Origin: CAWBVG01 sp963792175
GTDB lineage: Bacteria > Acidobacteriota > Vicinamibacteria > Vicinamibacterales > CAVVIG01
Length of the DNA: 64,000 bases
NCBI GenBank assembly: GCA_963792175.1
Contig: CAWBVG010000007.1
Location: 117,145-181,144 of the forward strand
Direction: 5' to 3'
Shown here: piece after piece, positions 38,860 to 48,990 of the stretch
Layout of the letters: every line of letters begins with the position of its first letter
Position numbering within the stretch: position 1 is the stretch's first letter
The notes under the pieces: model-generated
Told to the model about the DNA's origin: nothing
Seen by the model: only the letters and a program-made list of their open reading frames with translations
Database searches by the model: none
Position numbers and translations under genes: made by a program

Positions 38860-41800
38860 GTGCGAACTTCAGTCAGCGTCTCTGTTCGTTGCCATGTTGC
38901 TGCTGTGCGGCGCGGCGTCGGCGCGCGCGCAGAATGTTTCCGTCGTCGGCACGGTCGCCGACGAAACGAAGTCGGTTCTTCCGGGCGTGACCGTCACGGC
39001 GGTGGATCTCGACACCGGCCGCCAGTTCAGCGCGGTCACGGACGTCAAAGGCGAGTACCGGCTGTTGAACGTGCCCGCCGGCAACTACAAGCTGCAGGCC
39101 GAGCTCTCGGGCTTCGCGACCGTCGTGCTCGCGAAAGTCGAGCTCCTGGTCGGTCAGAACGCGAACATCCCGTTCACGCTGAAGATCGCGCAGGTCAGCG
39201 AAACGCTCACGGTGCTTGGCGAGTCGCCGCTCGTCGACACGTCCTCCTCACAAGTGGCGGGCAACGTCGACCGGCGGCAGATGGAGGAGCTGCCGCTCCA
39301 GGGCCGCAACTGGATGGAGCTGTCGAAGCTCGTCAAGGGGATTACGGCCAACGACGTCGGGAACACGCCGGGCGTGAGCCGCGACGACGACTTTCAGCTG
39401 AACCTCGACGGTCAGCAGATCACGCAGAAGGTGGCCGGGTCCGGGTTCGGTCAACCGAAGTTCAGCCGCGAAGCGATCGCCGAATTCCAGATCGTCACCA
39501 ACATGTTCGACATCACCCAGGGCCGTTCCTCCGGCATCCAGGTGCAGGCGATTTCGCGATCCGGGACGAACAACATGTCGGGCAGCCTCTACGGCTTCTT
39601 CCGCAGCGACAAGTTCAATGCGCCCGATCCGGTCGCCAACCGGGTACTGCCGTATCAGAACCAGCAGGTGGGTGGGGCGCTCGGTGGTCCGATCGTGAAA
39701 GACAAGATTCACTTCTTCGCCTCGTATGAATACGAGCGCGAGCCTGGAACGCTGATCGTCTCGAACTCCGTGCTTCCGGGACAGAGCTTCACCGTCCCCT
39801 ACAAGAACAGTCAGAAGAGTCTGCTGGCCCGCGTCGACGATCAGATGACGTCGAAGGATCGGCTGACGATCCGCGGATCGCGCTGGGATCAGGACAACCC
39901 GTTCGTGGCGCAGGGCGGCCATCCCTCCAACGCGTACGTGTCGACGCAGAGCGCGACGAACCTCGCCGGCATCTGGTCGAAGGTGCTGAGCGACACCAAG
40001 GTCCAGGAAGTCCGGCTTCGGGTTCAACAATTTCGACTGGACCAGGACGCCGGAGGAAGGCCAGAACACCATCGAGTACGACTTCGCCGGGGGCCTGATC
40101 GTCGGCAAACCCTATAACTACCCGCAGCTGTTCCATCAGAACAACTTCGAGTCGCGGTACGACCTGAGCCTGCACAAGAACACGCACGACCTCAAGTTCG
40201 GCGGCGAGTTCATCTACGTGACGAACAAGGGCGACTGGTTCATCCAGCAGGTCGGCCGCATGATCTTCAATTCGAATCCGGCCAACATGAACTCGATCAT
40301 CACCGGCGTCGATCCGTCGACCTGGAACATCGCCGCGATTCCCAGCTCGGTCGTGCAGCGAGTTCGATCAGAATTTCCACCCCAGCGACTGGGGCATCAA
40401 CGTTCCGCGCCCGACCTGGGCGTCTCTGGGTCGGAGACAACTGGCGCGCGACCAGCCAGCTCACGCTCAACTACGGCGTTCGCTGGGACGTCGACTGGGG
40501 CGTCGCCTCGCCGCCGGACGTCGTCACGAACTCGATCGCGATCAACAACAACGCGGCCGCGTCGGGGAAGGACCTTCCCGGAATGACCGGCACCGACTTC
40601 GGGTTCAAGGACGGCATCCGCGACAACAAGCAACGTCGCCCCGCGCGCCGGCTTCACCTACAACGTGAACGGGAAGAACGATCTCGTCATCCGCGGTGGC
40701 ACCGGCCTCTACTTCACCACCCCGTGTCGAACATGACGTTCAGCCCGCAGATCTACAGTCAGATGGTGACCGCCGCGTTTCTGCCGCCGGCCAGCGGCAG
40801 GTGTGCCGATGGATCGCTCTGGATGACGAACCCGGCGTGCGGCATGACGACCTTCGCGCAGGCGAAGGCGGTCGCGCCCGCGCAGTCGCCGCGCATCATC
40901 AGCCCCGACTACAAGAATCCATACACCTGGCAGAGCAGCCTCGGCTTCCAGAAGCAGATCAACCAGGTGACCGGGTTCGAGCTCGACGTCACGCACTTCA
41001 ACGAGTACCGCGACACGCGCACGATCGATCCGAATCTGTTCTACAACCCGGCGACCGGCTACAACCAGAACCCGGCGGCGGTCGAACGGCGTCGCCAATC
41101 GGCCCGAACACCGCGCTACACGCAGATTGCGTACTTCGTCGCGACCGGGCGCCGCGACCAGACACAGGTCTCGATGGCGCTCAATCGCCGCTTCAAGAAC
41201 AACTTCCAGGGCGGCGCCACCTACACGTACATGGTCTCGATGCATGACGACGGCAACATCGGGTACACGGCGCCAGGCCAGAACAACCAGTTCGACTACC
41301 TCACCGGCGAGTATGCGAACTCATTGGACCTCCAGGATCACACGCTGCGTCTCTGGACGCTGTATCGATTCCCCCTGGGGATCTCGGCGAGCGTGTCGTA
41401 CTTCTACGGCTCGGGTCAGCGATTCGCCGCCAGCATCTCGGGCGCTCCCTTCGGCAAGCCTGGGACCAACCGGTTGAACCTCACGGCTGCCGGCGGCCCG
41501 ACCAATGCGATCGTGATCCCGACAACGGCGACGCTGACCAACGGTGACGTCATCGACATCGCGAGCCGGTTCGAGGGTGCGACGACGATCAATTCCGGCG
41601 ACACCATTCCACGCAACGCGCTGGTCGGGCTGCCGCTTCACAAGGTCGATCTGCGGCTCACCAAGGACATCAAGCTGGTGGGGACGACGAAGATCTCGCT
41701 GATCGGCGAGGTCTACAACCTGTTCAACCATCACAACTACGGCAGCTACAACACGACGCTGAGCCGCGACCGTCCCGGCGACCACGGCGCTCTTCGGCCA

Positions 41801-41870
41801 GCCGACTCAGAACACGGGGAACGCGTACGTGCCTCGGCAGGCTCAGTTTGCGTTCAGACTGAGCTTCTGA
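38860..41870 (+). CDS. Oar-like TonB-dependent receptor with carboxypeptidase-regulatory-like domain (1)
   Basis: An outer-membrane transporter of about 1,000 residues. AAGGAGG at 38846-38852 precedes the GTG at 38860. The signal peptide MRTSVSVSLFVAMLLLCGAA needs one shift near 38877. The regulatory-like domain is at about 20-105 (VVGTVADETKSVLPGVTVTA, GEYRLLNVPAGNYKLQAEL), then the plug (LPLQGRNWMELSKLVKGIT, GTNNMSGSLYGFFRSDKFNA, QVGGALGGPIVKDKIHFFAS). The barrel ends AQFAFRLSF with the terminal aromatic. Shifts also occur near 40020, 40365, 40425, 40635, 40725, 41085 and 41780. It diverges from the PAL-like operon with 273 bases between; TAGAAT at 38795 could be its -10. Oar relatives carry oligosaccharide, peptide or unknown cargo. 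Confidence 0.88.
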
Positions 41871-41877
41871 GCTGCGT

Positions 41878-41968
41878 AGGGATTAGGGGATAGGGATTGG
41901 GGACTAGGCCGCAGTCCCCAGTCCCCAGAGTTGGCTAATCCCTAATCCCCAACCCCTAATCCCTGTCC
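41878..41968. repeat. Inverted repeat of GGGATTAG / CTAATCCC units
   Basis: GGGATTAGGGGATAGGGATT and GGGGACT on the left (41879-41905) face AGTCCCCAGTCCCCAG and CTAATCCCTAATCCCCAACC on the right (41915-41963). The GGGGACT/AGTCCCC pair surrounds a short loop at AGGCCGC. The element fills most of the gap between the TonB receptor and the amidohydrolase and could form a strong hairpin after the receptor gene. Confidence 0.8.
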
Positions 41969-41980
41969 CGGAGGCGCTTC

Positions 41981-44900
41981 GTGATCCGCAAAGCCTTGTT
42001 CGCCCTCACCGTTGCCGCAGGAGCGCTGGGCGCCGCACCGGCGCCGACGCGCCTCGATGTGACCGTCAGCGAAGGCACGTCGATGTCGGTCGGCGTGTCG
42101 CCCGACGGCCGCACGCTCGCGATCGACATGCAGGGCAGCATCTGGACGCTGCCGGTCGTCCGGCGGCGCGGCCAAGCGGATCACCGATCTCTTCAACGAC
42201 GCGCGCCAGCCGACCTGGTCGCCAGACGGCAAGTGGATCACCTTCTTCGGCTACCGCGACGGCGGCTACGACATCTGGGCGATCGCGCCGGACGGATCGA
42301 ATCAGCACAAGCTGACGTGGGGACCGTACGACGATCGCGAACCGATCTGGTCGCACGACGGCACCCGCGTCGCCTTCTCGTCCGATCGCGGCGATCCGCT
42401 CGGCAGCGACTACAACATCTGGACGCTGGACGTCCGCAGCGGCGAGCTGAAACAGCTGACGAAGGATCCCGCCGACGATTTCATGCCGTCGTGGTCGCCC
42501 GACGACAAGGAGATCGCGTTCGCGTCGGCGCGGGAGAACCAGCAGGCGGTATGGGCCGTCACCGTCGCCACCGGCGCCGAGCGAAAAGTGACGACGGCCG
42601 GCGGGCGCGTCGACGCGCCGTCGTTCGGGCCGGGCGGACAGCTCGTGTACCACGTGACGCCTGGCGTGGCCGGGGGGCGCGGCGGCGCTGGAGCCGGACG
42701 CGGTGGTGGTGCGCCGCAGCAGACGGATCGCGCTACGAAATCGGCGGGAAACCGATCACCGGCAGCGAGAACGTGTTCGCGTTTCGCGCCTCGTTCGGAC
42801 CTGGCGGTTTCTACTACGTCTCGGACGGCAAGATCCACAAGCGGAGCGCGGACGGCGGCAGCGTCGAGGTCGTCCCCTTCACGGCGACGATGACCGGTGA
42901 CGCGGGCCGCGACGATGTACACGCGGCGGAAGCGCGACTTCACATCCGTCGACGCCGCGGCAGGTGCTCGGCATCGTCAAGCCGGCGCTCTCGCCCGACG
43001 GCAAGACGATCGCGTTTGCCGCCGTCGGCGACATCTACATCATGCCGGTCGGCGGCAAACCGGTCAACCTGACCAGGGACGCCGCGCTCGATACCGATCC
43101 GGCGTGGTCGCCGGACGGCTCGCAGCTCGCGTACTCGTCGGACAAGGACAGCGAGCACCTGCAGCTCTGGATTCGCGACATGAAGACCGGCCAGAGCCGT
43201 CAGGTGACGCACATGACGACGCAGCCGCAGGGTGCGGTGTGGTCGCCGGACGGCAAGCGCATCGCGTTTTTCAACGTCGACGGCATGTGGCGCGTCGCCG
43301 AGATGTCGGTGGTCGACGTCGCGACCGGAACGGTGACGAAGATTCACGATTCGCTGCCGCAGCCCGGCGCGCCAACCTGGTCTCCGGACGGCAAGCACGT
43401 CGCGCTGGCCGAAGTCGCGCCGTTCACGAAACGCTTCCGCGAAGGGACGAACCAGATGCTGACCATCGCGGCCGACGCGGGCGCGCCGAACCGCGACAAA
43501 TGGTATCGCGCCGATGCCGACGATCGGCATCGACTCGCGCGGCGGCGGCGGACCGGCGTGGTCGCCCGACGGCACCAAGATGGCCGCGATCTACGAGGGC
43601 ACGCTCGCGGTGTGGCCGGTGGCGGTGACTGGCGAGCCGCTCGGGCCGCCGCGGCACGTCACCACCGAGAGCGCGCACTCACCCAGCTGGGCCGGCGACT
43701 CGCATCACATCCTCTACCAGTCGCTCGACAAGCTGCGCATCGTGGACATCGAAACCGGCGAGACGCGGACGGTGCCGCTCGATTTGAAATACACGCCGGC
43801 GGTGCCGACGACGCACGTCGTCGTTCACGCCGGGAAGCTCGTCGACATGAAGGCGCCCACGTGCGCGTACCAACGTCGACGTGATCATCGACGGCAACCG
43901 GATTACGAGCGTCGTGCCGCACGCGGACGCGAATCACACCGGTCAGGTCGTCGACGCGTCGAACCTCTCCGTGATGCCGGGGCTGACGGAGTTCCACTCC
44001 CATCTGCAGCCGGATTTCGGCGAGTCGCAGGGCCGCGCGTTTCTCGCGTTCGGCATCACGACGGTCCGAAGTCCCGGCAACACGCCGTACGAGGCGGTCG
44101 AAGAGCGCGAGGCGAACGAGGCCGGCGTGCGTCCCGGCCCGCGCGTCTTCGGCACCGGCTACCTGATGGAATGGCAGCGCGTGTACTACAAGATGGGCAT
44201 CGCGATCTCGAGCGTCTCGCAGTTCGAGATGGAGCTGCAGCGCGCGAAAGTGCTGCAGCACGATCTCATCAAGAGCTACGTCCGGCTGCCGGATCTTCAG
44301 CAGAAGCGGATGGTGGAGTTCGCGCACAGCATCGGCGTTCCGGTGGCGACGCACGAGATCTACCCGGCGGCGTTCGTCGGCGTCGACAACACCGAGCACA
44401 CCTCCGCGACCAGCCGGCGCGGCTACTCGCCGAAGATGGCGACGCTGTCAGCGCGCCTACGAGGACGTCGTCCAGCTGTTCGGCAAGAGCCAGCGGATTC
44501 TCTGCCCGATGATTTCAGGTGTCGGCGCTCGCCGCCTGTTCGACTCGGAGCCGGACCTCCGGAACGATCCGCGCTTCAAGCTGTATCCGGCCTGGATCCA
44601 GGCGCAGGTGACGCAGCCGCCGGCGGCCGCGCTCGCCGCGTTCAACGCCGCGACCGATCCGACCGGCGGCAGCGGCAAGATGGTCCTCGACATCATGCGC
44701 GCCGGCGGGCTGATCGTCGCCGGCACCGACACGCCGAACGCGATCAACCTGCACGGCGAGCTGATGTCGTACGTGCTGGCCGGGATGACGCCGTTCGAGG
44801 CGCTGAAGGCGGCGACCGTCAATCCGGCGAAGGCGCTGAACGTCGACACCGGCACGATCGAGGCCGGCAAGCTTGCGGACCTGGTGGTCGTCGAGGGCGA

Positions 44901-45237
44901 TCCGCTGCAGGACATCGCGAACGCGCACAAGGTGAAGCGCGTCGTCGCCAACGGTCGCGTCTACGAGATGAATCAGCTGCTGGGTGCGACGACCTCCAGG
45001 GCCAGAGGGGAGCGCACCCCGTCCCGCCGCGGGACGGAGCCGGTCCCTGGCGGGGACGGAGGTGTTTACTTCACGCTGACCGCGACGTGCGCGTTGGTCC
45101 AGCAGCACTGGAAGCCGCCGCCGCCCTCGCCGGTTGAATCGTTGCCCTGCACGCGCAGGATGTATTCCCCGGGCGCGCTGAACGTTGCCGTGGTCGTGGC
45201 CTTGCCGCCTTCGTCGACCGCGATTTTCGGTTTCTGA
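41981..45237 (+). CDS. Exported amidohydrolase with N-terminal PD40/TolB-like propeller
   Basis: A large protein of about 1,000 residues. Signal peptide MIRKALFALTVAAGALG. Then two groups of PD40 repeats (PTWSPDGKWITFFGYRDGG, PSWSPDDKEIAFASAREN, PAWSPDGSQLAYSSDKDSEH, PTWSPDGKHVALAEV) form a TolB-like propeller. A metal-dependent amidohydrolase follows: VMPGLTEFHSHLQPDFGESQ with HSH, GIPVATHE-like His near 44350, AGTDTPNAINLHGELMSYVL with the Asp, and the terminal AGKLADLVVVEGDPLQDI and VKRVVANGRVYEM. Shifts lie near 42165, 42722, 42915, 42955, 43512, 43865 and 44452. The family acts on imides, dipeptides or similar bonds. The real end is probably near 45,000; the open frame runs to 45237, overlapping the opposite gene. 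Confidence 0.82.
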
Positions 45238-46088
45238 GTCTCGAACTTCACCGCGCCGGGACCGCGGAACATCGTCCAGGTGAGGGCGATCGGCGGCGGA
45301 GGTGTGAAGGCTGATTCAGGAGTCGCGCCGCGGCCCGCGCCGCCGCGACCCTGAGCGGCGGCCGCATCGCCCGGCGCCCGCGCCGCATCGCCTCTCGCGC
45401 CCGCGGCTGCGTCGCCCGCTCCGGGTGCCGCACCGCGCGCGGCCGCGCCGCGGCCCCGGCCGCGGCCTTCCGGCACGTTGATCTTCGCGCCCTCGTCGGT
45501 CGCCCACACCGTCAGCGTGAGCGGCTCTCCAACCGTGGCGGTGTATTTCTCGGCGATGCCGGCCGGCGCGCCCGTGAACAGCGGGCCGCCGTCGCGGAAC
45601 TTCAGCTTCGGCGGCGTGTTCTTGTTCGCCGCGTCCTCGAACGGTTCGACGACGTAGTCGGCCTGGGTGTGCAGCGTGATCGCATTCGTCAAGCCGTTGG
45701 CGACGATGGTCCACGTCAGCTTCTTCGTCCCGAAATCCTTCGGCAGCTTGATGGTGAAGACGCCCCACTGGCGGCCGGTGGCAAAGTGCGTCGGCTGGCC
45801 CATATCCGGCCCGCCGGGCTCGATGCGGTTGTTGGGTCCGACCGGAATGTCGAGTTCCTGCTTGGTGTTGCGGTTGAAGTAACCGACGAGGAGGTTCTGG
45901 CTGCCGTCCTTGCCGAAATACCATCCTTCGAATGCGGGCGTGACGCTCGATCCTTTTTCGCGAATCGTCGGCGTCAACGGCAGCGAGCTCGGGCTCTGGC
46001 CGATGCCCTGCTGGCCCGCGCCGGCGAGCGCGGCTCCGGCCCAGCCGATGCCGATGGTTGCAATTCCTGCCAACACGCGTCCCCGCAT
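45066..46088 (-). CDS. Secreted partner of the PHM-like protein, conserved unknown (copy 2)
   Basis: A 340-residue paralog of the 9767 gene. GAGGAG nine bases upstream selects the ATG at 46086-46088. Signal peptide MRGRVLAGIATIGIGWAGAA. The family opening is REKGSSVTPAFEGWYFGKDG, then NLLVGYFNRNTKQELDIPVG, PNNRIEPGGPDMGQPTHFAT and KLPKDFGTKKLTWTIVANG. A long Ala/Gly/Arg-rich linker (about 205-265) leads to the Ig-like end: ALTWTMFRGPGAVKFETQ, ATFSAPGEYILRVQGND and FQCCWTNAHVAVSVK. The order after the PHM-like gene is the same as in the first locus, but two palindromes and a terminator lie between. Function unknown; the repeated pairing implies a joint role with the copper protein. Confidence 0.72.
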   Translation of the reverse strand: MRGRVLAGIATIGIGWAGAALAGAGQQGIGQSPSSLPLTPTIREKGSSVTPAFEGWYFGKDGSQNLLVGYFNRNTKQELDIPVGPNNRIEPGGPDMGQPTHFATGRQWGVFTIKLPKDFGTKKLTWTIVANGLTNAITLHTQADYVVEPFEDAANKNTPPKLKFRDGGPLFTGAPAGIAEKYTATVGEPLTLTVWATDEGAKINVPEGRGRGRGAAARGAAPGAGDAAAGARGDAARAPGDAAAAQGRGGAGRGATPESAFTPPPPIALTWTMFRGPGAVKFETQKPKIAVDEGGKATTTATFSAPGEYILRVQGNDSTGEGGGGFQCCWTNAHVAVSVK

Positions 46089-46115
46089 CTGTTGCTCCTC
46101 GGGGTCAGCAGGTCG

Positions 46116-46186
46116 GGGGTCGGATACAGTATCCGACCCCGTCCTGTCCTGAGACCCGTCTGGGGTCGGATACTGTATCCGACCCC
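46116..46186. repeat. Two copies of a 25 bp palindrome GGGGTCGGATAC...
   Basis: Perfect or near-perfect palindromes at 46116-46140 and 46162-46186. Each is GGGGTCGGATAC followed by its complement GTATCCGACCCC around one central base (A in the first, T in the second). They are 21 bases apart, just upstream of the partner gene start and downstream of the PHM-like terminator. They could be a paired protein-binding site or mobile palindromes. Confidence 0.85.
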
Positions 46187-46201
46187 CACTGACCGCCCCT
46201 G

Positions 46202-46233
46202 AAAAAAAGGCGCCGTCCGAATCGGACGGCGCC
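46202..46233 (-). terminator. Intrinsic terminator after the second PHM-like gene
   Basis: A 12-base perfect stem (GGCGCCGTCCGA / TCGGACGGCGCC around one base) at 46209-46233 is followed on the minus strand by seven T residues (46202-46208). It begins 29 bases after the stop of the minus-strand gene ending at 46262. The partner gene therefore probably needs its own promoter here. Confidence 0.88.
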
Positions 46234-46261
46234 TCAGAAATGTATGGTTCCGCCCGGACCG

Positions 46262-47620
46262 TTACTGCTGACCGGCGGTGGTGTTGACGACCTTCGACGA
46301 GCGCTTGCCCTGCTCGCCCTTGAACTCGTCGTCGCTGTAGTAGGTGATGTTGATCCACGCGTGACCCATTTCGTCCACCGTGCGATCGCCCCAGCCCACC
46401 CACTGATCCGGATCGGGGTTCGACTTGTTCGCCTTGGTGTTGTCGTACCAGGCGAGGAAGTGGAGGATGGTGCCCTTCGGCAGCAGCGGCGCCACGTCGT
46501 CGTCGTAGATGTACATGTTGTGCCAGTTGAAGTTGAAATCCGTCACCTGGCTGAGCATCTCGCGGCGGCCGTCCGGATAGATCGCTTCCATCGACATGCC
46601 CTTGCCGCGCAGGTGCATGTGCGCCTGGAAGTTCTCGATCCGCGCGTTCTGCCGCAGCGTCACGAAGCTTTCCGTCGTCGTGACCTGATTGGGCGCGATG
46701 TCGAGCGACCGCGCGCCGGGCACGTTGCCCGAGAACGTGTTGAAGAGCGCCAGCACTTCGCGATGCTTCGGCTCCTGGCCCTTCGGGTAGAACCACACCG
46801 CCAGCTCGGTGTGCGCCGAGATTTCTTCGCCCACCGCGTGATAGTGCATCTCCCAGACGATCTTCGAATTCGGGAGCATCAGGCGGCCCGAGTCCGGCCG
46901 CATCTCGTCGCCGTTCTTGCCGACCGCCCATTCCATGAACAGGCCGTCGCCGGCGACGTTCGGGTCGTTGGTGAAGAGCTCGGCCTTCATGTCTTCCGGC
47001 TGCTGCAGGCGGGCGAGCGCGTGATGCGTGATCTTCCGCGCGTTCTTGCCGACCGGACGGATCTCAATCGCCCGCACCCACCGCGGCTCGGTGAGGCCCG
47101 TGGGCACGGTCGGCCGCCACCACGCGTCCTGCGCGATCGGCGGCATCGTGTACTCGGGCGACTTCACGACGAGGTCCGGCTGGCCGTACTTGTTGGCCAT
47201 GTTCCAACCCGTCTCGTCCTTCCAGACCTTGGGCGGCGGCATGTCCTTCGGGTCGCCCTTCGGCGCGCCGGCGGCGACCCACGCCAGAATGGTTTCGATT
47301 TGATCGTCGTTCAGCGAGCGGTCGTTCTTGAATTTCTGGATGCCGACGGTCTTGTCGATGTGCCAGGGCGGCATCTGCCGCGCGCCGACGCGCGAGGCGA
47401 TCGACTTGGCCCAGGGACGTGCGTCCTCATAGCTGATGAGCGACATCGGCGCCATGTTGTCCGGCCGATGGCACGATTCGCATTTCGCCTGGAAGATCGG
47501 CGCGATATCCTTCGTGAACGTCGGCGCCGGTTTCGGCGTATCCGCCGCCTGGGCCACGCCCGCGAGACCCATGGCTACGCTCAGCGCTGTGGAGACAACC
47601 GCGCCTGGAAACACTTTCAT
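46262..47620 (-). CDS. Cytochrome c domain fused to a PHM-like copper type II monooxygenase domain (copy 2)
   Basis: A 452-residue exported protein, intact. Signal peptide 1-26 (ending AQA). The cytochrome c domain has CESCH at 47-51 and Met in RQMPPWH or DMPPP. PHM-like copper sites: ITHHALAR (H199, H200) and WEMHYHAVG (H259/H261) for CuH, QAHMHLRGKG (H334, H336) and TVDEMGHAWINITYY (M418) for CuM. The DEM...YY context closely follows that of PHM/DBH. Flanking blocks shared with the 8313 protein include SLISYEDARPWAKSI, APLLPKGTILHFLAWYDN and SNPDPDQWVGWGDRT. The cytochrome domain suggests electrons come from a redox protein rather than ascorbate. Alternative roles such as oxidation of another C-H substrate remain open. 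Confidence 0.82.
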   Translation of the reverse strand: MKVFPGAVVSTALSVAMGLAGVAQAADTPKPAPTFTKDIAPIFQAKCESCHRPDNMAPMSLISYEDARPWAKSIASRVGARQMPPWHIDKTVGIQKFKNDRSLNDDQIETILAWVAAGAPKGDPKDMPPPKVWKDETGWNMANKYGQPDLVVKSPEYTMPPIAQDAWWRPTVPTGLTEPRWVRAIEIRPVGKNARKITHHALARLQQPEDMKAELFTNDPNVAGDGLFMEWAVGKNGDEMRPDSGRLMLPNSKIVWEMHYHAVGEEISAHTELAVWFYPKGQEPKHREVLALFNTFSGNVPGARSLDIAPNQVTTTESFVTLRQNARIENFQAHMHLRGKGMSMEAIYPDGRREMLSQVTDFNFNWHNMYIYDDDVAPLLPKGTILHFLAWYDNTKANKSNPDPDQWVGWGDRTVDEMGHAWINITYYSDDEFKGEQGKRSSKVVNTTAGQQ

Positions 47621-47747
47621 CGACGGCTCCTTTTAGACACGACGAGGCCGATAAAGACACGATAATTTACCAGAATTGGTTGAACCAGTTGCAATTGGTT
47701 GTCGCTCGTGCGCCGATGTGCAGTTTTGGAACAGCCGAGGAGGCGCC

Positions 47748-48877
47748 GTGCGTCTGTCGCTCGACTGGTGGGCCGTGCTTGCCGCGGCCGTCGCCGTCTG
47801 TCTCATTAAAGCTGGTGTGGTCCCGAGCATTCCGTGGTGACCGCGCTGAAGGCGGTCCTGCCAGGCACTCTGCTGTTGGCGGCGATTGGACTTGCCGGCA
47901 AGCTGACCGAGCAGTCGATCGCGTCGTTCGGCCGCGCGCATCAGATGACGCTGCCGAATATCGAGTACGTGTTGTGGGCGATCATCTTCGGGCTGATCGT
48001 CTCGAACACGGTCGGGGTGCCGCCGATCTTCAGGCGCGGCGTCGAGACTTACGAGTTCTGGCTCAAGGTCGGGATCGTCCTCCTCGGCGTACGGTTCCTG
48101 CTGGGTGACGTCGTCAAGCTCGGCGGGGTGAGCCTCCTCTGCGTCGTGCTGGAGCTGACGGTCGCGATTGTGATCATGACCGCGCTCGGCCGCGCGTTCC
48201 GCCTGGCTCCCAAACTCATCAGCCTGCTGGCTATCGGCTCCTCCATCTGCGGCGTGTCCGCGATCATCGCCGCGAAAGGCGCGATCGACGCAGACGACGA
48301 GGACGCGTCGTACGCGATTGCGGCGATTCTCGCGCTCGGGGCCGTCAGCCTGTTCGTGTTTCCGGTCATCGGCCGCGCGTTCGGCATGACCGATCACGCG
48401 TACGGCCTCTGGGTCGGCCTCGCCGTCGACAACACGGCCGAGGCGACGGCCGCCGGCGCGCTGTACTCGGACGCGGCCGGAAAATTCGCCGTGCTCGCGA
48501 AGACGGCCCGCAACGCGACGATCGGGTTCGTCGTGCTCGGTTATGCGCTGTACTGGGCGCGCCGGCAACAGAGCGGCGGCATCGGCCGCAAGGGCGCGTT
48601 TCTGTGGACCAAGTTCCCGAAGTTCGTGATCGGGTTCCTCGTGATCTCGGCGCTGGCGACTGCCGGCGCGTTTACGGCGGCCGAAGTCGCCAGCATCGCG
48701 AACCTGTCGCGGTGGGCGTTTCTTCTCACGTTCGCGGGAGTCGGGCTGCGCACCAACGTCCGGGAGCTCGCGCAACAGGGCTGGCGTCCCTTGATCGTCG
48801 GCGTGGTCGGCGAGTGTGCGATTGCGGCAGTGACGCTCGTGATGGTGATCGCCGCGTCACGCGCGTTCGCGCTGTGA
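47748..48877 (+). CDS. YeiH/YadS-type putative sulfate exporter family protein (UPF0324)
   Basis: A membrane protein of about 375 residues with roughly ten helices. GAGGAGG at 47738-47744 precedes the GTG at 47748. MRLSLDWWAVLAAAVAVCLI is helix 1, then one shift at about 47838-47843 joins VVPSIPW to VTALKAVLPGTLLLAAIGLA. Family blocks: WAIIFGLIVSNTVGVPPIF, FWLKVGIVLLGVRFLLGDV, LLAIGSSICGVSAIIAAKGA and GLWVGLAVDNTAEATAAGAL, with VVLGYALYWARR and FAGVGLRTNVRELAQQGWRP following. The family is predicted to export sulfate or small organosulfonates. It stands alone, divergent from the PHM-like gene with about 127 bases between. Confidence 0.85.
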
Positions 48878-48885
48878 TCCCGACG

Positions 48886-48986
48886 ATCAACCGCAGAGCT
48901 CGCGAGAGCCCGCGGAAACACATGTTCTTCGGAACAAGTCCGAGAAGAGCGGCTCTGCGTGTTCTGCGGGCCCTGCGGTTTTCGTC
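48886..48986. repeat. Inverted repeat AACCGCAGAG ... CTGCGGTT between convergent genes
   Basis: CAACCGCAGAGCTCGCGAGA followed by GCCCGCGGAAACACA on the left faces TGCGTGTTCTGCGGGCCC and TGCGGTTTTCG on the right, about 30 bases apart. It occupies nearly all of the gap between the exporter stop (48877) and the DUF4097 stop (48991). It could act as a bidirectional transcript end. Confidence 0.65.
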
Positions 48987-48990
48987 GTGA

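Noticed and set aside
45921..46931. Upstream extension of the partner gene frame (copy 2) far into the PHM-like gene
   Set aside because: The ribosome site and signal peptide at 46088 fix the start; the upstream part is read across a strong terminator and an antiparallel-frame region.
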